A DNA stretch of 64,000 bases, from positions 1-64,000 of the forward strand of contig JAGDZK010000012.1 of NCBI GenBank assembly GCA_049115935.1, written 5' to 3'. A program made the translations under genes and the position numbers. Of the stretch, positions 52,596 to 61,802 are shown one piece after another. Under the pieces are notes generated by a model that did not search any database, was not told where the DNA came from, and was given only the letters and a program-made list of their open reading frames with translations. The DNA is from Bermanella sp049115935. GTDB lineage: Bacteria > Pseudomonadota > Gammaproteobacteria > Pseudomonadales > Oceanobacteraceae. Position 1 is the first letter of the stretch. Each line of letters starts with the position of its first letter.

Positions 52596-53717
52596 ATGAA
52601 CCGAGTGGGAATTTCTGCTGTATCCGCTTTACTCTTATTATCCACTGCTCATTCTGCATTTGCTGAATGGGGTCTGAATATGACAGAGGGTGTTACCCAG
52701 TTAAGTCAAAATGTTCACGGTTTGCACATGACGATATTTTATATCTGCGTGGCCATTGCTGTGGTTGTATTTGGCGTCATGCTTTATAGCATTATCTATC
52801 ATCGAAAAAGTCGTGGTGCTCAAGCTGCCAACTTTCATGAAAGTACAACCGTCGAAATTCTATGGACAATAATTCCGTTGATTATTTTGGTGGTTATGGC
52901 CATACCAGCCACTCAAACGTTAATTGATATGTACGATGCCGACGATGCCGAGATTGATATTCAAGTTACGGGATATCAATGGAAATGGCGTTATACCTAT
53001 CTAAATGAAGATGTGGATTTCTTCTCAATTCTGACAACACCCCAAGAGCAAATCGATAATCTTGAAGAAAAAGGCGAAAACTACTTGCTAGAAGTTGATA
53101 ACCCATTGGTTGTGCCAGTTGATACCAAAATTCGATTTTTATTAACCGCCAAAGATGTAATCCATTCTTGGTGGGTGCCAGATCTTGCTGTTAAAAAAGA
53201 TACCATTCCTGGGTTTATTAATGAGTCTTGGACAGTGATCGACAAGCCCGGAATTTATCGTGGGCAATGTACTGAGCTATGTGGCAAGGGTCATGGTTTT
53301 ATGCCCATCGTGGTAAAAGCCGTCTCTAAAGATGAATACAAAACGTGGATAACGGAACAAGCCGCTGTGCAAGCTGCCGCCCGTGAAGTGAAAGACATGA
53401 GTTTCGAAGAGCTCATGGCGCAAGGTGAAAAAATCTATAAGAGTAATTGTGCTGCTTGTCACCAAGTGAATGGTAGCGGTATGCCGCCAGTGTTCCCTGC
53501 ATTAGCCGGTAGCAAGGTCGCACTTGGGGAAATTGCCGATCATATTGATATTGTACTCAATGGTAAAAAAGGCACTGCCATGGGTGCTTACGCAGAGCAG
53601 TTAAGTGTTAGTGATGTGGCGGCGGTTGTTACTTATGAGCGAAATGCTTGGGGTAATGACAAGGGCGACATGGCCACACCGAAGCAAGTTAAACAACAAA
53701 AAGAATCTGGGAAATAG
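52596..53717 (+). CDS. coxB: Cytochrome c oxidase subunit II with fused cytochrome c domain
   Basis: A 373-residue subunit that takes electrons from cytochrome c. A signal peptide and two membrane helices (about 45-68 and 88-110) precede the CuA domain, with ligands in HSWWVPDL and CTELCGKGHGFM. A cytochrome c domain follows with CAACH near 288 and a late Met (GTAMGAY). The caa3-type arrangement lets the subunit carry its own haem c. It is the first gene of the oxidase operon, nine bases before ctaD. Confidence 0.96.
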   Translation: MNRVGISAVSALLLLSTAHSAFAEWGLNMTEGVTQLSQNVHGLHMTIFYICVAIAVVVFGVMLYSIIYHRKSRGAQAANFHESTTVEILWTIIPLIILVVMAIPATQTLIDMYDADDAEIDIQVTGYQWKWRYTYLNEDVDFFSILTTPQEQIDNLEEKGENYLLEVDNPLVVPVDTKIRFLLTAKDVIHSWWVPDLAVKKDTIPGFINESWTVIDKPGIYRGQCTELCGKGHGFMPIVVKAVSKDEYKTWITEQAAVQAAAREVKDMSFEELMAQGEKIYKSNCAACHQVNGSGMPPVFPALAGSKVALGEIADHIDIVLNGKKGTAMGAYAEQLSVSDVAAVVTYERNAWGNDKGDMATPKQVKQQKESGK

Positions 53718-53726
53718 GAGGCCATT

Positions 53727-55310
53727 ATGTCGCACGCGATAGAATCAGCAGACCATCACCACGGCCCAGATAAAGGATTTTTACGCTGGGTATACACTAC
53801 CAATCACAAAGATATTGGCACCATGTACTTGTTACTGGCGCTGGGTTCTTTATTGATTGGTGGCACCATGGCATTTGTCATCCGTGCTGAGTTGTTTCAG
53901 CCGGGTTTGCAATTGGTGGATCCAAACTTTTTTAATCAGATGACCACCATGCATGGTTTGATTATGGTGTTTGGTGCCATTATGCCTGCATTTGTTGGCT
54001 TGGCTAACTGGCTTGTACCTATGATGATTGGTGCGCCAGATATGGCATTGCCGCGAATAAATAACTGGTCATTTTGGTTGCTGCCGTTTGCATTTGGTAT
54101 GTTGATTTGTACCTTGTTTATGGATGGCGGTGCGCCCAATTTTGGTTGGACTTTTTATGCGCCACTATCCACCAGTTATGCACCACCGAGTGTGACCTTC
54201 TTTATTTTTAGTGTGCACATCATGGGGATCAGTTCGATAATGGGGGCGGTGAATGTCATCGTAACCATTTTTAACATGCGCGCCCCAGGTATGACATTTA
54301 TGAAAATGCCGTTATTTGTATGGACGTGGTTGATTACTGCATTTTTGTTAATTGCGGTTATGCCGGTACTGGCTGGTGTGGTGACCATGATGCTTATGGA
54401 TATCCATTTTGGCACATCATTTTTTGATGCAGCCGGTGGTGGTGATCCTGTTTTATTTCAGCATGTGTTTTGGTTTTTTGGTCACCCTGAAGTGTACATC
54501 ATGATTCTGCCTGCCTTTGGCATTGTCTCTCATATTATTTCCACGTTTAGTCGCAAGCCACTATTTGGTTATACCTCAATGGTATGGGCCACAGCGTCAA
54601 TTGCTGTTTTAAGTTTCATTGTTTGGGCCCACCACATGTTTACCGTGGGGATTCCGTTAGTGGGTGAGCTTTTCTTTATGTACAGCACCATGTTAATTGC
54701 GGTGCCTACGGGTGTGAAAGTGTTTAACTGGGTGACCACTATGTTCCGTGGCTCCATGACATTTGAAACGCCTATGTTATTTGCCATTGCGTTTGTGGTG
54801 TTGTTTACCATTGGTGGGTTAAGTGGGTTGATGTTGGCTATTGCCCCTGCGGATTTTCAATATCACGACACTTACTTTGTGGTGGCGCACTTTCATTATG
54901 TGTTAGTGCCTGGTGCGCTGTTTAGTATTTTAGCGGCAGTGTATTACTGGTTACCTAAATGGTGTGGCCGTATGTATAGCGAAACGTTAGGCAAATGGCA
55001 TTTCTGGTTAAGTTTTGTGGGGGTGAATATTACGTTCTTCCCAATGCATTTTGTGGGCTTGGCCGGTATGCCACGACGTATTCCAGATTACGCATTACAG
55101 TTTGCTGATTTCAACGCCATTGTGACGGTGGGTGCATTTATTTTTGGTTTAAGCCAGCTAATCTTTGTTTATAACATCTGGCGAACTACTATCGGTGGAA
55201 AAGGTGAAAAAGCCACGGATAAAGTGTGGGATGATCCAACAGGTCTTGAGTGGGAGATCCCAAGCCCTGCTCCTTATCATACGTTCCAAGAGCCACCAGT
55301 GGTTAAGTAA
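53727..55310 (+). CDS. ctaD: Cytochrome c oxidase subunit I
   Basis: A 527-residue haem-copper oxidase catalytic subunit with about 12 membrane helices. The haem a and binuclear-centre ligands are seen in MTTMHGLIMVF, FFGHPEVYIMILPAFGI (with the cross-linked His-Tyr pair), AHHMFTVG and VVAHFHYVL. The E in the GHPEVYI segment marks the A-type proton channel. It begins behind GGAGG, following coxB by nine bases. Confidence 0.98.
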   Translation: MSHAIESADHHHGPDKGFLRWVYTTNHKDIGTMYLLLALGSLLIGGTMAFVIRAELFQPGLQLVDPNFFNQMTTMHGLIMVFGAIMPAFVGLANWLVPMMIGAPDMALPRINNWSFWLLPFAFGMLICTLFMDGGAPNFGWTFYAPLSTSYAPPSVTFFIFSVHIMGISSIMGAVNVIVTIFNMRAPGMTFMKMPLFVWTWLITAFLLIAVMPVLAGVVTMMLMDIHFGTSFFDAAGGGDPVLFQHVFWFFGHPEVYIMILPAFGIVSHIISTFSRKPLFGYTSMVWATASIAVLSFIVWAHHMFTVGIPLVGELFFMYSTMLIAVPTGVKVFNWVTTMFRGSMTFETPMLFAIAFVVLFTIGGLSGLMLAIAPADFQYHDTYFVVAHFHYVLVPGALFSILAAVYYWLPKWCGRMYSETLGKWHFWLSFVGVNITFFPMHFVGLAGMPRRIPDYALQFADFNAIVTVGAFIFGLSQLIFVYNIWRTTIGGKGEKATDKVWDDPTGLEWEIPSPAPYHTFQEPPVVK

Positions 55311-55322
55311 CAGGAGCTTTAA

Positions 55323-55853
55323 ATGAAAAAAATGTCACCATGGAAGTTGTCGCTTATCCCCGTATTTATGTTTGGGTTTGGGTTTGCCATGGTGCCTTTA
55401 TATGACATTTTTTGTGATGTTACGGGTCTTAATGGTAAGAGTTTTCAGGTTTTTTCCGGTGATAAAAACACACTTATTAATGACGGCGGTGTGCAGCGTG
55501 CAAAATTACAAATGCTCGCCGATGCCGATAGTCGTGATTTGTGGCAGTTCCAACCGGAAAATAAAACCATGGAATTGCAGGCAGGTAAGTTAATGACCAC
55601 TTATTACGAATTAACGAACCCTTATGATTATCCTGTCACCATTCAAGCGGTACCCAGTGTGGCACCCGGTGAGTGGGCAGAGTATTTGGTTAAAATAGAA
55701 TGTTTCTGCTTTAACCAACAAGTAGTACCGGCGAAGTCAAAGTTGAAGTTACCTTTACAGGTGACTTTAAGTGCCAAAGCTCCCAAGGAAGTGAATCACT
55801 TATCACTCTCTTATCGACTTTATCAAAGTGAATCCCTAGGAGGTACATTTTGA
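55323..55853 (+). CDS. ctaG: Cytochrome c oxidase assembly protein CtaG/Cox11
   Basis: A 176-residue membrane-anchored copper chaperone that supplies CuB to subunit I. One N-terminal helix (about 10-28) is followed by VPLYDIFCDVTGLNGK and the copper-binding ECFCFNQQ motif. The domain faces the periplasm. It starts 12 bases after ctaD and overlaps ctaE by four bases (ATTTTGAACA region). Confidence 0.96.
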   Translation: MKKMSPWKLSLIPVFMFGFGFAMVPLYDIFCDVTGLNGKSFQVFSGDKNTLINDGGVQRAKLQMLADADSRDLWQFQPENKTMELQAGKLMTTYYELTNPYDYPVTIQAVPSVAPGEWAEYLVKIECFCFNQQVVPAKSKLKLPLQVTLSAKAPKEVNHLSLSYRLYQSESLGGTF

Positions 55854-56734
55854 ACACACCTAAGTATTACGTCCCCGCGCGAAGTCATTGGCCAATTTTT
55901 GGAGCGGTAGCGGTTTTTTTAACGTTATTTTCAATGGCATCAATCATTCATGAAAGTAGTCAAGGGCAGGTGAGTGCCGTTACATTTACTTTAGCTGCCA
56001 TTGCCGGTTTCCTAATGTTATATATGTTATTTGGCTGGTTTGGTGAAGTCGTCAGTGAAGGTTTGCGTGGTTTAAATAGCGACCAGCTTAAGCGATCATT
56101 TCGATTCAGCATGGGTTGGTTTATTTTCTCTGAAATTATGTTCTTTGGCGCATTTTTTGGTGCGTTATTTTACGCAAGAATGTTTGCTGTGCCCTGGTTA
56201 GGTGGCGAAGGGGCTAAAGGCGAAGCGAATATGCTTTGGGAAGGCTTTAGTGCTCATTGGCCGTTATTAAAAACCCCGGATATGAATACCTATCCTGGAG
56301 CAATGGGTGTGATAGATGCTTGGAAACTCCCATTTTTAAATACGGTGTTGTTAATTATTTCAAGCTTAACACTGACGCTTTCTCATCACTGCTTACGTGC
56401 AAAAGATAAAAGCGGCACACTTATGTGGTTGGCTATAACGCTGGTGCTTGGTGTTGCCTTTATGTGTGTGCAAATCTATGAATATGGTCATGCCATGAAT
56501 GATCTTAACCTGACACTTAATAGCGGAATTTATGGCTCAACCTTCTTTTTGTTAACCGGTTTTCACGGGGCGCATGTGACCCTTGGCGGTATCATGATCT
56601 TTGTTATGTATTGGCGGGTGAAGAATGACCACTTTACTCCGGATGATCATTTTGGTTTTGAAGCAGCCGCTTGGTATTGGCACTTTGTTGATGTGGTCTG
56701 GTTAATGCTATTTACTTTTGTATATGTCTTTTAA
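55850..56734 (+). CDS. ctaE: Cytochrome c oxidase subunit III
   Basis: A 294-residue membrane subunit with seven helices. YYVPARSHWPIFGAVAVF at the start, FSEIMFFGAFFGALFYARM, GFHGAHVTLGG and the closing AAWYWHFVDVVWLMLF are diagnostic. It starts with TTG at 55850, which overlaps the ctaG stop and has AGGAGG directly upstream. A hairpin after the stop may end part of the transcript. Confidence 0.96.
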   Translation: MNTPKYYVPARSHWPIFGAVAVFLTLFSMASIIHESSQGQVSAVTFTLAAIAGFLMLYMLFGWFGEVVSEGLRGLNSDQLKRSFRFSMGWFIFSEIMFFGAFFGALFYARMFAVPWLGGEGAKGEANMLWEGFSAHWPLLKTPDMNTYPGAMGVIDAWKLPFLNTVLLIISSLTLTLSHHCLRAKDKSGTLMWLAITLVLGVAFMCVQIYEYGHAMNDLNLTLNSGIYGSTFFLLTGFHGAHVTLGGIMIFVMYWRVKNDHFTPDDHFGFEAAAWYWHFVDVVWLMLFTFVYVF

Positions 56735-56743
56735 TTGACACGT

Positions 56744-56776
56744 GGGAAAGCCTTGGCTTTCCCAAATAAAATTTTT
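56744..56776. terminator. Hairpin between ctaE and the antisense DUF2909 gene
   Basis: GGGAAAGCC / GGCTTTCCC separated by TT, then AAATAAAA and a T-run. It may end ctaE transcripts partly and also the convergent DUF2909 transcript. Confidence 0.65.
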
Positions 56777-56965
56777 TTAAGAATAATGATCAAGAAATAA
56801 AAACAAGCCAATTAACATAATGGTAAACGCGGCAAATACCACCCGATATTTTAAGCCATTAAAGGTCTTTTCTGAGCTTTTTGGCGCAGTCATTAGGTGG
56901 AATAAACCATAAAACAATGCACCAATGCTGAATAATAAAAATAACAGAATGAGGGCCTTGAGCAT
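56777..56965 (-). CDS. DUF2909 twin-transmembrane protein, antisense inside the cox operon
   Basis: A 62-residue protein, MLKALILLFLLFSIGALFYG then FHLMTAPKSSEKT and a second helix ending LFLFLDHYS. Two membrane segments with a short basic loop fit the DUF2909 family, often found between subunit III and surf1 in this operon type. AAGGA lies eight bases upstream of the ATG. It is transcribed against the operon, and its start codon overlaps that of surf1 (CATG). Function unknown. Confidence 0.85.
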   Translation of the reverse strand: MLKALILLFLLFSIGALFYGLFHLMTAPKSSEKTFNGLKYRVVFAAFTIMLIGLFLFLDHYS

Positions 56966-57623
56966 GACGAATCCTTCTATTGTGAATGTGAATCGGAACT
57001 GGCACTTCGTGATAAAGCCACTTTATAGCTTTATCATGCTGTTGGGTATTGCTATTTGCTTTAGTGCGGCGGTTTGGCAGTATCAAAAATCGACTTTCTT
57101 TCAAGCGCCCGCCGCCCAGTCGCTGCATATGAAAGGCGTATTTTTAAATGAATCTAGTCATTTTTTAGATAATCAAACCCTTAATGGCAAAGTGGGTTAT
57201 GCCGTTATCACGCCGTTTTTATATGATGAAACAATTTATTTAGTTAATCGTGGTTTTGTACCCTACCAATCAAGAGATAAGTTGCCGCACGTTATGCCTG
57301 TGATTGGAACGGTAGAGATCGATGGTTACCTCAAGACGAATCATAAGCCTTTACTCTTGAATAGTTCATTGCAAGACCCAATCCAAACCCGCATTCAATT
57401 TATTGATGAAAAATACTTTAGTAAAACGTTCAATAAAGATATCTCTGAAGAGGTATTTATGATGGAAAAAGGGCAGGGACTATTACAGGTTATGCCAGAA
57501 AAATCTGCTTATTTAAGCCACCATCGTCATCAAGCTTATGCTGTGCAATGGCTTTTACTGGGTTTGTGTGGAATATTTATTTTGTTCATCGCCAGCATAA
57601 AGCGAGGTAGTACTCATGCGTAA
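56964..57623 (+). CDS. SURF1 family oxidase assembly protein
   Basis: A 219-residue membrane protein that helps insert haem a into subunit I. Helices lie at about residues 20-38 and 195-213, with a periplasmic domain between. Family phrases seen: AVWQYQK near 35, LVNRGFVPYQSR near 93 and the C-terminal HRHQAYAVQWLLLG. The ATG at 56964 has GAGGG nine bases upstream, inside the DUF2909 gene on the other strand; an upstream start would extend over that gene. The following gene overlaps its end by eight bases. Confidence 0.9.
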   Translation: MTNPSIVNVNRNWHFVIKPLYSFIMLLGIAICFSAAVWQYQKSTFFQAPAAQSLHMKGVFLNESSHFLDNQTLNGKVGYAVITPFLYDETIYLVNRGFVPYQSRDKLPHVMPVIGTVEIDGYLKTNHKPLLLNSSLQDPIQTRIQFIDEKYFSKTFNKDISEEVFMMEKGQGLLQVMPEKSAYLSHHRHQAYAVQWLLLGLCGIFILFIASIKRGSTHA

Positions 57624-58038
57624 GTTACCTTTGATTCTAATGCTACTGGTATTGGTTGCGCCATTTGCAGTGTCACTAGTGTTGCTCGATAGCAATAAAA
57701 ATATTGCAGATAAAGCTCGTGGGAAATGGCTAGAGAATACTTATTATGTAGATAAAACAGAAAATACCAACTGGCAGTTATTATGGCGTGAGCAGGATTG
57801 CCAGCCTAATTGCGATGCTTGGTTTAACTTATTGCAACGAGTGAAAATGGCACTGGGTAAAAATCAAGATAAGTTAGTCATAGAAACCGCAAATTTATCT
57901 AGTCTTAAATCTATGAATGACGGTTTATTTATTGCTAATCCAAAAGGGTTGGTTTTGTTGTCTTATGAGTCTAGCGATGATGGGGCATACAAGTTATTAA
58001 AAGATTTAAAAGTACTGCTGAAGCACAACAGCCAGTAG
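57616..58038 (+). CDS. Hypothetical membrane-anchored protein of the cox operon
   Basis: A 140-residue protein with one N-terminal membrane helix (about 4-24) and a soluble periplasmic part. A pair of cysteines in DCQPNCDAW might form a disulfide or bind metal. Small proteins of this kind sit between surf1 and ctaA in related bacteria, so a part in oxidase assembly is likely, but I know no defined function. It overlaps surf1 by eight bases. Confidence 0.8.
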   Translation: MRKLPLILMLLVLVAPFAVSLVLLDSNKNIADKARGKWLENTYYVDKTENTNWQLLWREQDCQPNCDAWFNLLQRVKMALGKNQDKLVIETANLSSLKSMNDGLFIANPKGLVLLSYESSDDGAYKLLKDLKVLLKHNSQ

Positions 58039-58057
58039 CGAAAAATAAAAATAATAA

Positions 58058-59026
58058 ATGAGAGTAAATATGCGTCGATTGGCACTGATAAATATTGGTT
58101 TCTCCTTAGTGGTGATTACATTGGGCGCCCTAACTCGATTATTAGATGCTGGGCTGGGGTGTCCTGATTGGCCAGCCTGTTATGGTCATGCATTTCCTGT
58201 GTCTAATGAAGCAGCGCAAGCGTTTACTCAATGGCAATTTGATTCCGGTAAAGCTTGGATGGAAATGATCCATCGTTATATGGCTAGTTTACTTGGGCTG
58301 AGTATTTTAATTCAGGCGTTTTTAATTTGGCCTCGCTACCTAGGTGCTGTGCGCTGGCTGGCGGTGTTTTTGTGCGGTTGGGTTGTATTGCAAGGCTTAT
58401 TTGGCATGTGGACAGTTACTTTACGTTTATGGCCGCCAGTTGTAAGCGCCCATTTGTTAGGGGGGGCAATTACCATTGGAGCGCAATTTTTAATTTGGCG
58501 CGTGATGACAAGTAATAAAGAGCCTAGGTGGAATTCTTTGTGGGGTGCATTTGCGCTAGTGGTATTTTTACAAATGGCATTAGGTGCTTGGACCTCTAGT
58601 CAATATGCGGGTCTAGCTTGCCCTGATTTTCCTACTTGCCAAGGACGTATGTGGGTGGAAATAAATAGCGAAATATTGCACGCACCTATGGTAGAAGGGG
58701 ATGAATATCTTGGGGGTATTGGCTCAAATCATCAGCGTATGGCGATTCAATGGGTGCATCGTCTAGGCGCGCTTGGTGTGATAGTGATGTTTTTGTTTTT
58801 AGCGTATCACTACAAAACACATACCCGCGCGTTGATGTTAGTTTTGGCGATGTTGTCTATTCAAATTGCGCTAGGAATTTTAAATGCCGTGTGGTTATTA
58901 CCATTAAGCTTAGCCTTATTGCATAACACATTTGCGATGTTGCTATTGTTAAGTGCATTAAATGGATTAACACGGCCAGAACTAGAAGAAGATTCACAAC
59001 AAATCGCACAAGAACTATTGGCATAG
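58058..59026 (+). CDS. ctaA: Haem A synthase (CtaA/COX15)
   Basis: A 322-residue membrane enzyme with about eight helices that oxidises the C8 methyl of haem O to the formyl of haem A. The haem-ligand histidines are in MIHRYMASLLG, VSAHLLGG, WVHRLGALGV and LLHNTFAM, and DAGLGCPDWPACYG and GLACPDFPTCQG carry the cysteine pairs. A second ATG at 58070 is also possible. ctaB starts 25 bases downstream. Confidence 0.95.
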   Translation: MRVNMRRLALINIGFSLVVITLGALTRLLDAGLGCPDWPACYGHAFPVSNEAAQAFTQWQFDSGKAWMEMIHRYMASLLGLSILIQAFLIWPRYLGAVRWLAVFLCGWVVLQGLFGMWTVTLRLWPPVVSAHLLGGAITIGAQFLIWRVMTSNKEPRWNSLWGAFALVVFLQMALGAWTSSQYAGLACPDFPTCQGRMWVEINSEILHAPMVEGDEYLGGIGSNHQRMAIQWVHRLGALGVIVMFLFLAYHYKTHTRALMLVLAMLSIQIALGILNAVWLLPLSLALLHNTFAMLLLLSALNGLTRPELEEDSQQIAQELLA

Positions 59027-59051
59027 CCATAAAATAATAAGAAGGTGCAAA

Positions 59052-59963
59052 ATGGAAAAAACAAGCGTATGGCAAAGTAGCGTTAAATACTCCGCCACCA
59101 TAAAAGACTATTTTGCGTTAACAAAATTTAAGGTTGTTGCGGTAATGCTATTCACCGTAATGGTGGGTTTTTTATTGGCAAGTGACACCAATATTCAATT
59201 CATAAAATTATTTTATACCTTGGTAGGTGTGGGAGCCTGTGCCATGAGTGGGGCGGTGTTAAATCATTTGGTTGATCGTTATCGTGATACAAAAATGCAA
59301 CGCACCAAACGTCGTCCTGTCGCAACGGGTAAGGTCAGCGCGGAGTCCGCATTTGTGTTTTCTATGGGGCTGCTGGTGTTTGGCGCGGTGCTTTTATATT
59401 GGCAGTTAAACTTCTTAACGTCAGTGCTGTCTGTGGCGTCAATGTTTGCTTATGGTGTTATTTATAGTTTGTGGCTAAAACCTGCGACACCGCAAAACAT
59501 TACGGTGGGCGGTTTAGCTGGTGCGATGCCGCCTCTACTGGGTTATTGCGCGGTAACGGGCCAAGTGGGGCCAGAAGCTTTGTTGTGGGTGCTGATCATA
59601 TTCACTTGGACACCTCCTCATTTTTGGGCATTAGCGATTTATAAGCGTGATGATTATGCCAAGGCCGAGGTGCCTATGTTGCCAGTGACCCATGGTATTG
59701 AGTTCACTGCATTTCAGGCATGGTTATATTGTTTACTGTTGTGTGTTGTGAGTATTGGACCTGTCTTACTCGGTACACAAGGCTTGGTATATTTAACGAT
59801 CGTTACTTACATTAATGCACGTTTTACTTGGTTAACTTACAGGATGTGGTGCAACCCAAGTGATCATAATGCACGTCGGACTTTCCGTTATTCCATCGTA
59901 TATATCTTATGGTTATTTGCAGCTCTGTTATTGGATCATTATGTGCAGTTAATTGCATTTTAA
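59052..59963 (+). CDS. ctaB: Protoheme IX farnesyltransferase (haem O synthase)
   Basis: A 303-residue UbiA-family membrane enzyme that adds a farnesyl group to haem B to form haem O, the substrate of CtaA. NHLVDRYRDTKMQRTKRRP holds the aspartate-rich diphosphate site, YSLWLKPATPQNITVGG the second motif, and FTWTPPHFWALAIYK is highly conserved. AAGGTG precedes the ATG. It ends the oxidase operon; I see no sco gene after it. Confidence 0.96.
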   Translation: MEKTSVWQSSVKYSATIKDYFALTKFKVVAVMLFTVMVGFLLASDTNIQFIKLFYTLVGVGACAMSGAVLNHLVDRYRDTKMQRTKRRPVATGKVSAESAFVFSMGLLVFGAVLLYWQLNFLTSVLSVASMFAYGVIYSLWLKPATPQNITVGGLAGAMPPLLGYCAVTGQVGPEALLWVLIIFTWTPPHFWALAIYKRDDYAKAEVPMLPVTHGIEFTAFQAWLYCLLLCVVSIGPVLLGTQGLVYLTIVTYINARFTWLTYRMWCNPSDHNARRTFRYSIVYILWLFAALLLDHYVQLIAF

Positions 59964-60044
59964 TGGTCTGTTAGCCAATATTTAATTAGATAAAACCGAC
60001 AGAAATCTTTGGAGGGTTTAGGCGCTGTCGAAAAAATTGTGAGC

Positions 60045-60060
60045 TTTGTTTTAAAACAAA
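60045..60060. other. 16-bp perfect palindrome upstream of the Yip1 gene
   Basis: TTTGTTTTAAAACAAA is fully palindromic, 63 bases before the Yip1 ATG. It may be an operator; it is too AT-rich for a terminator and has no T-run. Confidence 0.45.
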
Positions 60061-60123
60061 TAAAGCGAGGGGGATCCCAGTTGTACGCTTTACTGAACAA
60101 CCAACCAAATTAAGGGGACGGTT

Positions 60124-60732
60124 ATGTATTTGCAGCACATGTTCGGATTAATGTACCACCCAAGATCAGAATGGGATTCCATTAAGAGAGAGAATCATTC
60201 ACTTGGGCATATCTATTTAACCCACTTGTTGTTTTTGGCGGCTATACCGCCATTTGCATTATTAGTGGGCACCACGCAGTTTGGCTGGAGCTTTGTGGGC
60301 AAGGAATTCTACTATTTAAGTTTTGAGTCAGCGCTCCCCTTGGCTGGGGCCTTCTATTTAGCATTACTGGCGGGCATGTTTTTTATCGCCTACACGACCT
60401 ATTGGATGGAGCGAACCTTTGGCGCCGAGGCTAGTTTAGAACGATGCTTGTTGTTCACCACCTTTACCTCTACTCCTATGTTCTTATCGGGCGTAGTCGG
60501 GTTTATACCTATCTTGTGGCTGGATGTGTTTGTGGTGATGGCTGCTGTCTCGTATACCGTATATCTGTTATACGCAGGCGTGCCTATTTTTATGAATATC
60601 CCTGAAGAACGAGGTTTTATTTTTGCTACTTCTATTTTAACGGTTGGGCTATGTGGTCTAGTGGGTATGATGGCTGCCACTGTGATCATTTGGGGTATGG
60701 GGTTTGCGCCTCAGATTATGCTTAACCAATAG
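60124..60732 (+). CDS. Yip1 domain membrane protein
   Basis: A 202-residue protein with five membrane helices. The N-terminal HMFGLMYHPRSEWDSIKREN is the Yip1/DUF1282 entry motif, and PLAGAFYLALLAGMFF and the later PFLW-like helix follow. AGGGGACGG precedes the ATG. The family is widespread and poorly understood in bacteria. A strong terminator follows. Confidence 0.88.
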   Translation: MYLQHMFGLMYHPRSEWDSIKRENHSLGHIYLTHLLFLAAIPPFALLVGTTQFGWSFVGKEFYYLSFESALPLAGAFYLALLAGMFFIAYTTYWMERTFGAEASLERCLLFTTFTSTPMFLSGVVGFIPILWLDVFVVMAAVSYTVYLLYAGVPIFMNIPEERGFIFATSILTVGLCGLVGMMAATVIIWGMGFAPQIMLNQ

Positions 60733-60757
60733 TTTACCTATTATTTAACCCGTGCAA

Positions 60758-60784
60758 GGCCCGAGATTTCTCGGGCTTTTTTTG
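60758..60784. terminator. Terminator between Yip1 and the small lipoprotein gene
   Basis: GCCCGAGA-TT-TCTCGGGC stem followed by a seven-base T-run, between convergent genes. Confidence 0.9.
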
Positions 60785-60786
60785 TT

Positions 60787-60963
60787 TTATTGTTTTAATA
60801 ACTCGTCGCGTTTTTTCTTATACTCTTGATAGTCTTCAATATCGTCGCAATGTATCTTTCCTGTTTTTTCTAAACATTGATTATGTTTAATTGCATCGTA
60901 TGCAGCTTGGCTTGTGCAAGCCGCTAAGCTAATAGTGATTAGTAGTAAGATAATAGGATTCAT
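60787..60963 (-). CDS. Small lipoprotein, 58 residues
   Basis: MNPIILLLITISLAACTSQA shows a lipoprotein signal peptide with the lipobox LAAC (Cys16). The mature part is about 42 residues, with a cysteine pair in NQCLEKTGKIHC and a charged C-terminal helix (YQEYKKKRDELLKQ). No family is recognised. GGGAG lies upstream of the ATG at 60963. The start sits about 90 bases from the divergent PilZ gene. Confidence 0.72.
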   Translation of the reverse strand: MNPIILLLITISLAACTSQAAYDAIKHNQCLEKTGKIHCDDIEDYQEYKKKRDELLKQ

Positions 60964-61054
60964 AGTGTTTCTCCCGTGTGAAGCGGTGTTTTTCTTCGAC
61001 CTTATAAAATTCCAACTACACTGTATATAAGAGGTGAGCAGGATGCACAGATAA

Positions 61055-61699
61055 ATGGAAGAAAATAGCACTGACTTTATGGAGCTTAAGCTCAGTCCAG
61101 GGCAATTGTTACAGTTGGAATTTGATAGCTATCAAAGTGATCGTGATAAATCTGTCTTAATTGGCTATCGACGCAATGCATCCATTCTGGTGACTATGCC
61201 TCCAGGTCGAGGAGTGAAAATTGGCGATAAAGTAAATGTTCGTTTTTTCTATGGACGTATGAGTAGTGCCTGTGCGTTTCGATCTGAAGTGATTCATCCT
61301 ACTAAGCTTCCTTTTCCCCATATTCATCTTAAGATGCCTGACAAGGTTATGATCGGTGAGGTGCGTCAGAATGTCCGTGCAGATGTAGAAGTGGTGTCCC
61401 GAGTGCAGTTTCGAACAGGAAAAGAGGTGGAGAATACTACAGCCAAAATTGTGGATTTGAGCTTAAATGGCGCACGAATTTTAGGGCGAAAATTTGCATT
61501 TGAATTAGGCTCTGAAATCCTATTGATATTTAAGATCAACGTCACCGAGATCGAGTACGAGATCACGGTACAGGCCACCGTCCGGTCTTTAACCCCCATT
61601 GATAAAGGCATGGCATTAGGTCTGCAATTCCATGATTTGCCCGCAAGCGACAAGATTGCACTGCAAGCCTTTGTTTTGACCCATATCCACGATTTATAA
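61055..61699 (+). CDS. YcgR-like PilZ protein (cyclic-di-GMP receptor)
   Basis: A 214-residue protein with an N-terminal YcgR_2-like beta domain (about 8-100) and a C-terminal PilZ domain. The binding motifs are RQNVR (about 108-112) and DLSLNGARI near 138. YcgR proteins slow flagellar rotation when cyclic-di-GMP is high; no flagellar genes are near, so the target is open. It ends about 100 bases before nrdR. Confidence 0.88.
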   Translation: MEENSTDFMELKLSPGQLLQLEFDSYQSDRDKSVLIGYRRNASILVTMPPGRGVKIGDKVNVRFFYGRMSSACAFRSEVIHPTKLPFPHIHLKMPDKVMIGEVRQNVRADVEVVSRVQFRTGKEVENTTAKIVDLSLNGARILGRKFAFELGSEILLIFKINVTEIEYEITVQATVRSLTPIDKGMALGLQFHDLPASDKIALQAFVLTHIHDL

Positions 61700-61802
61700 A
61701 CACCTCCATTACTAGCTAAACACTGTGTTTGCCAGTTTCCAGATGCGCCATAAACAGGTATAATTTGCGACCTATTTTTTGCTCTTTAACACAGGATTCG
61801 CC

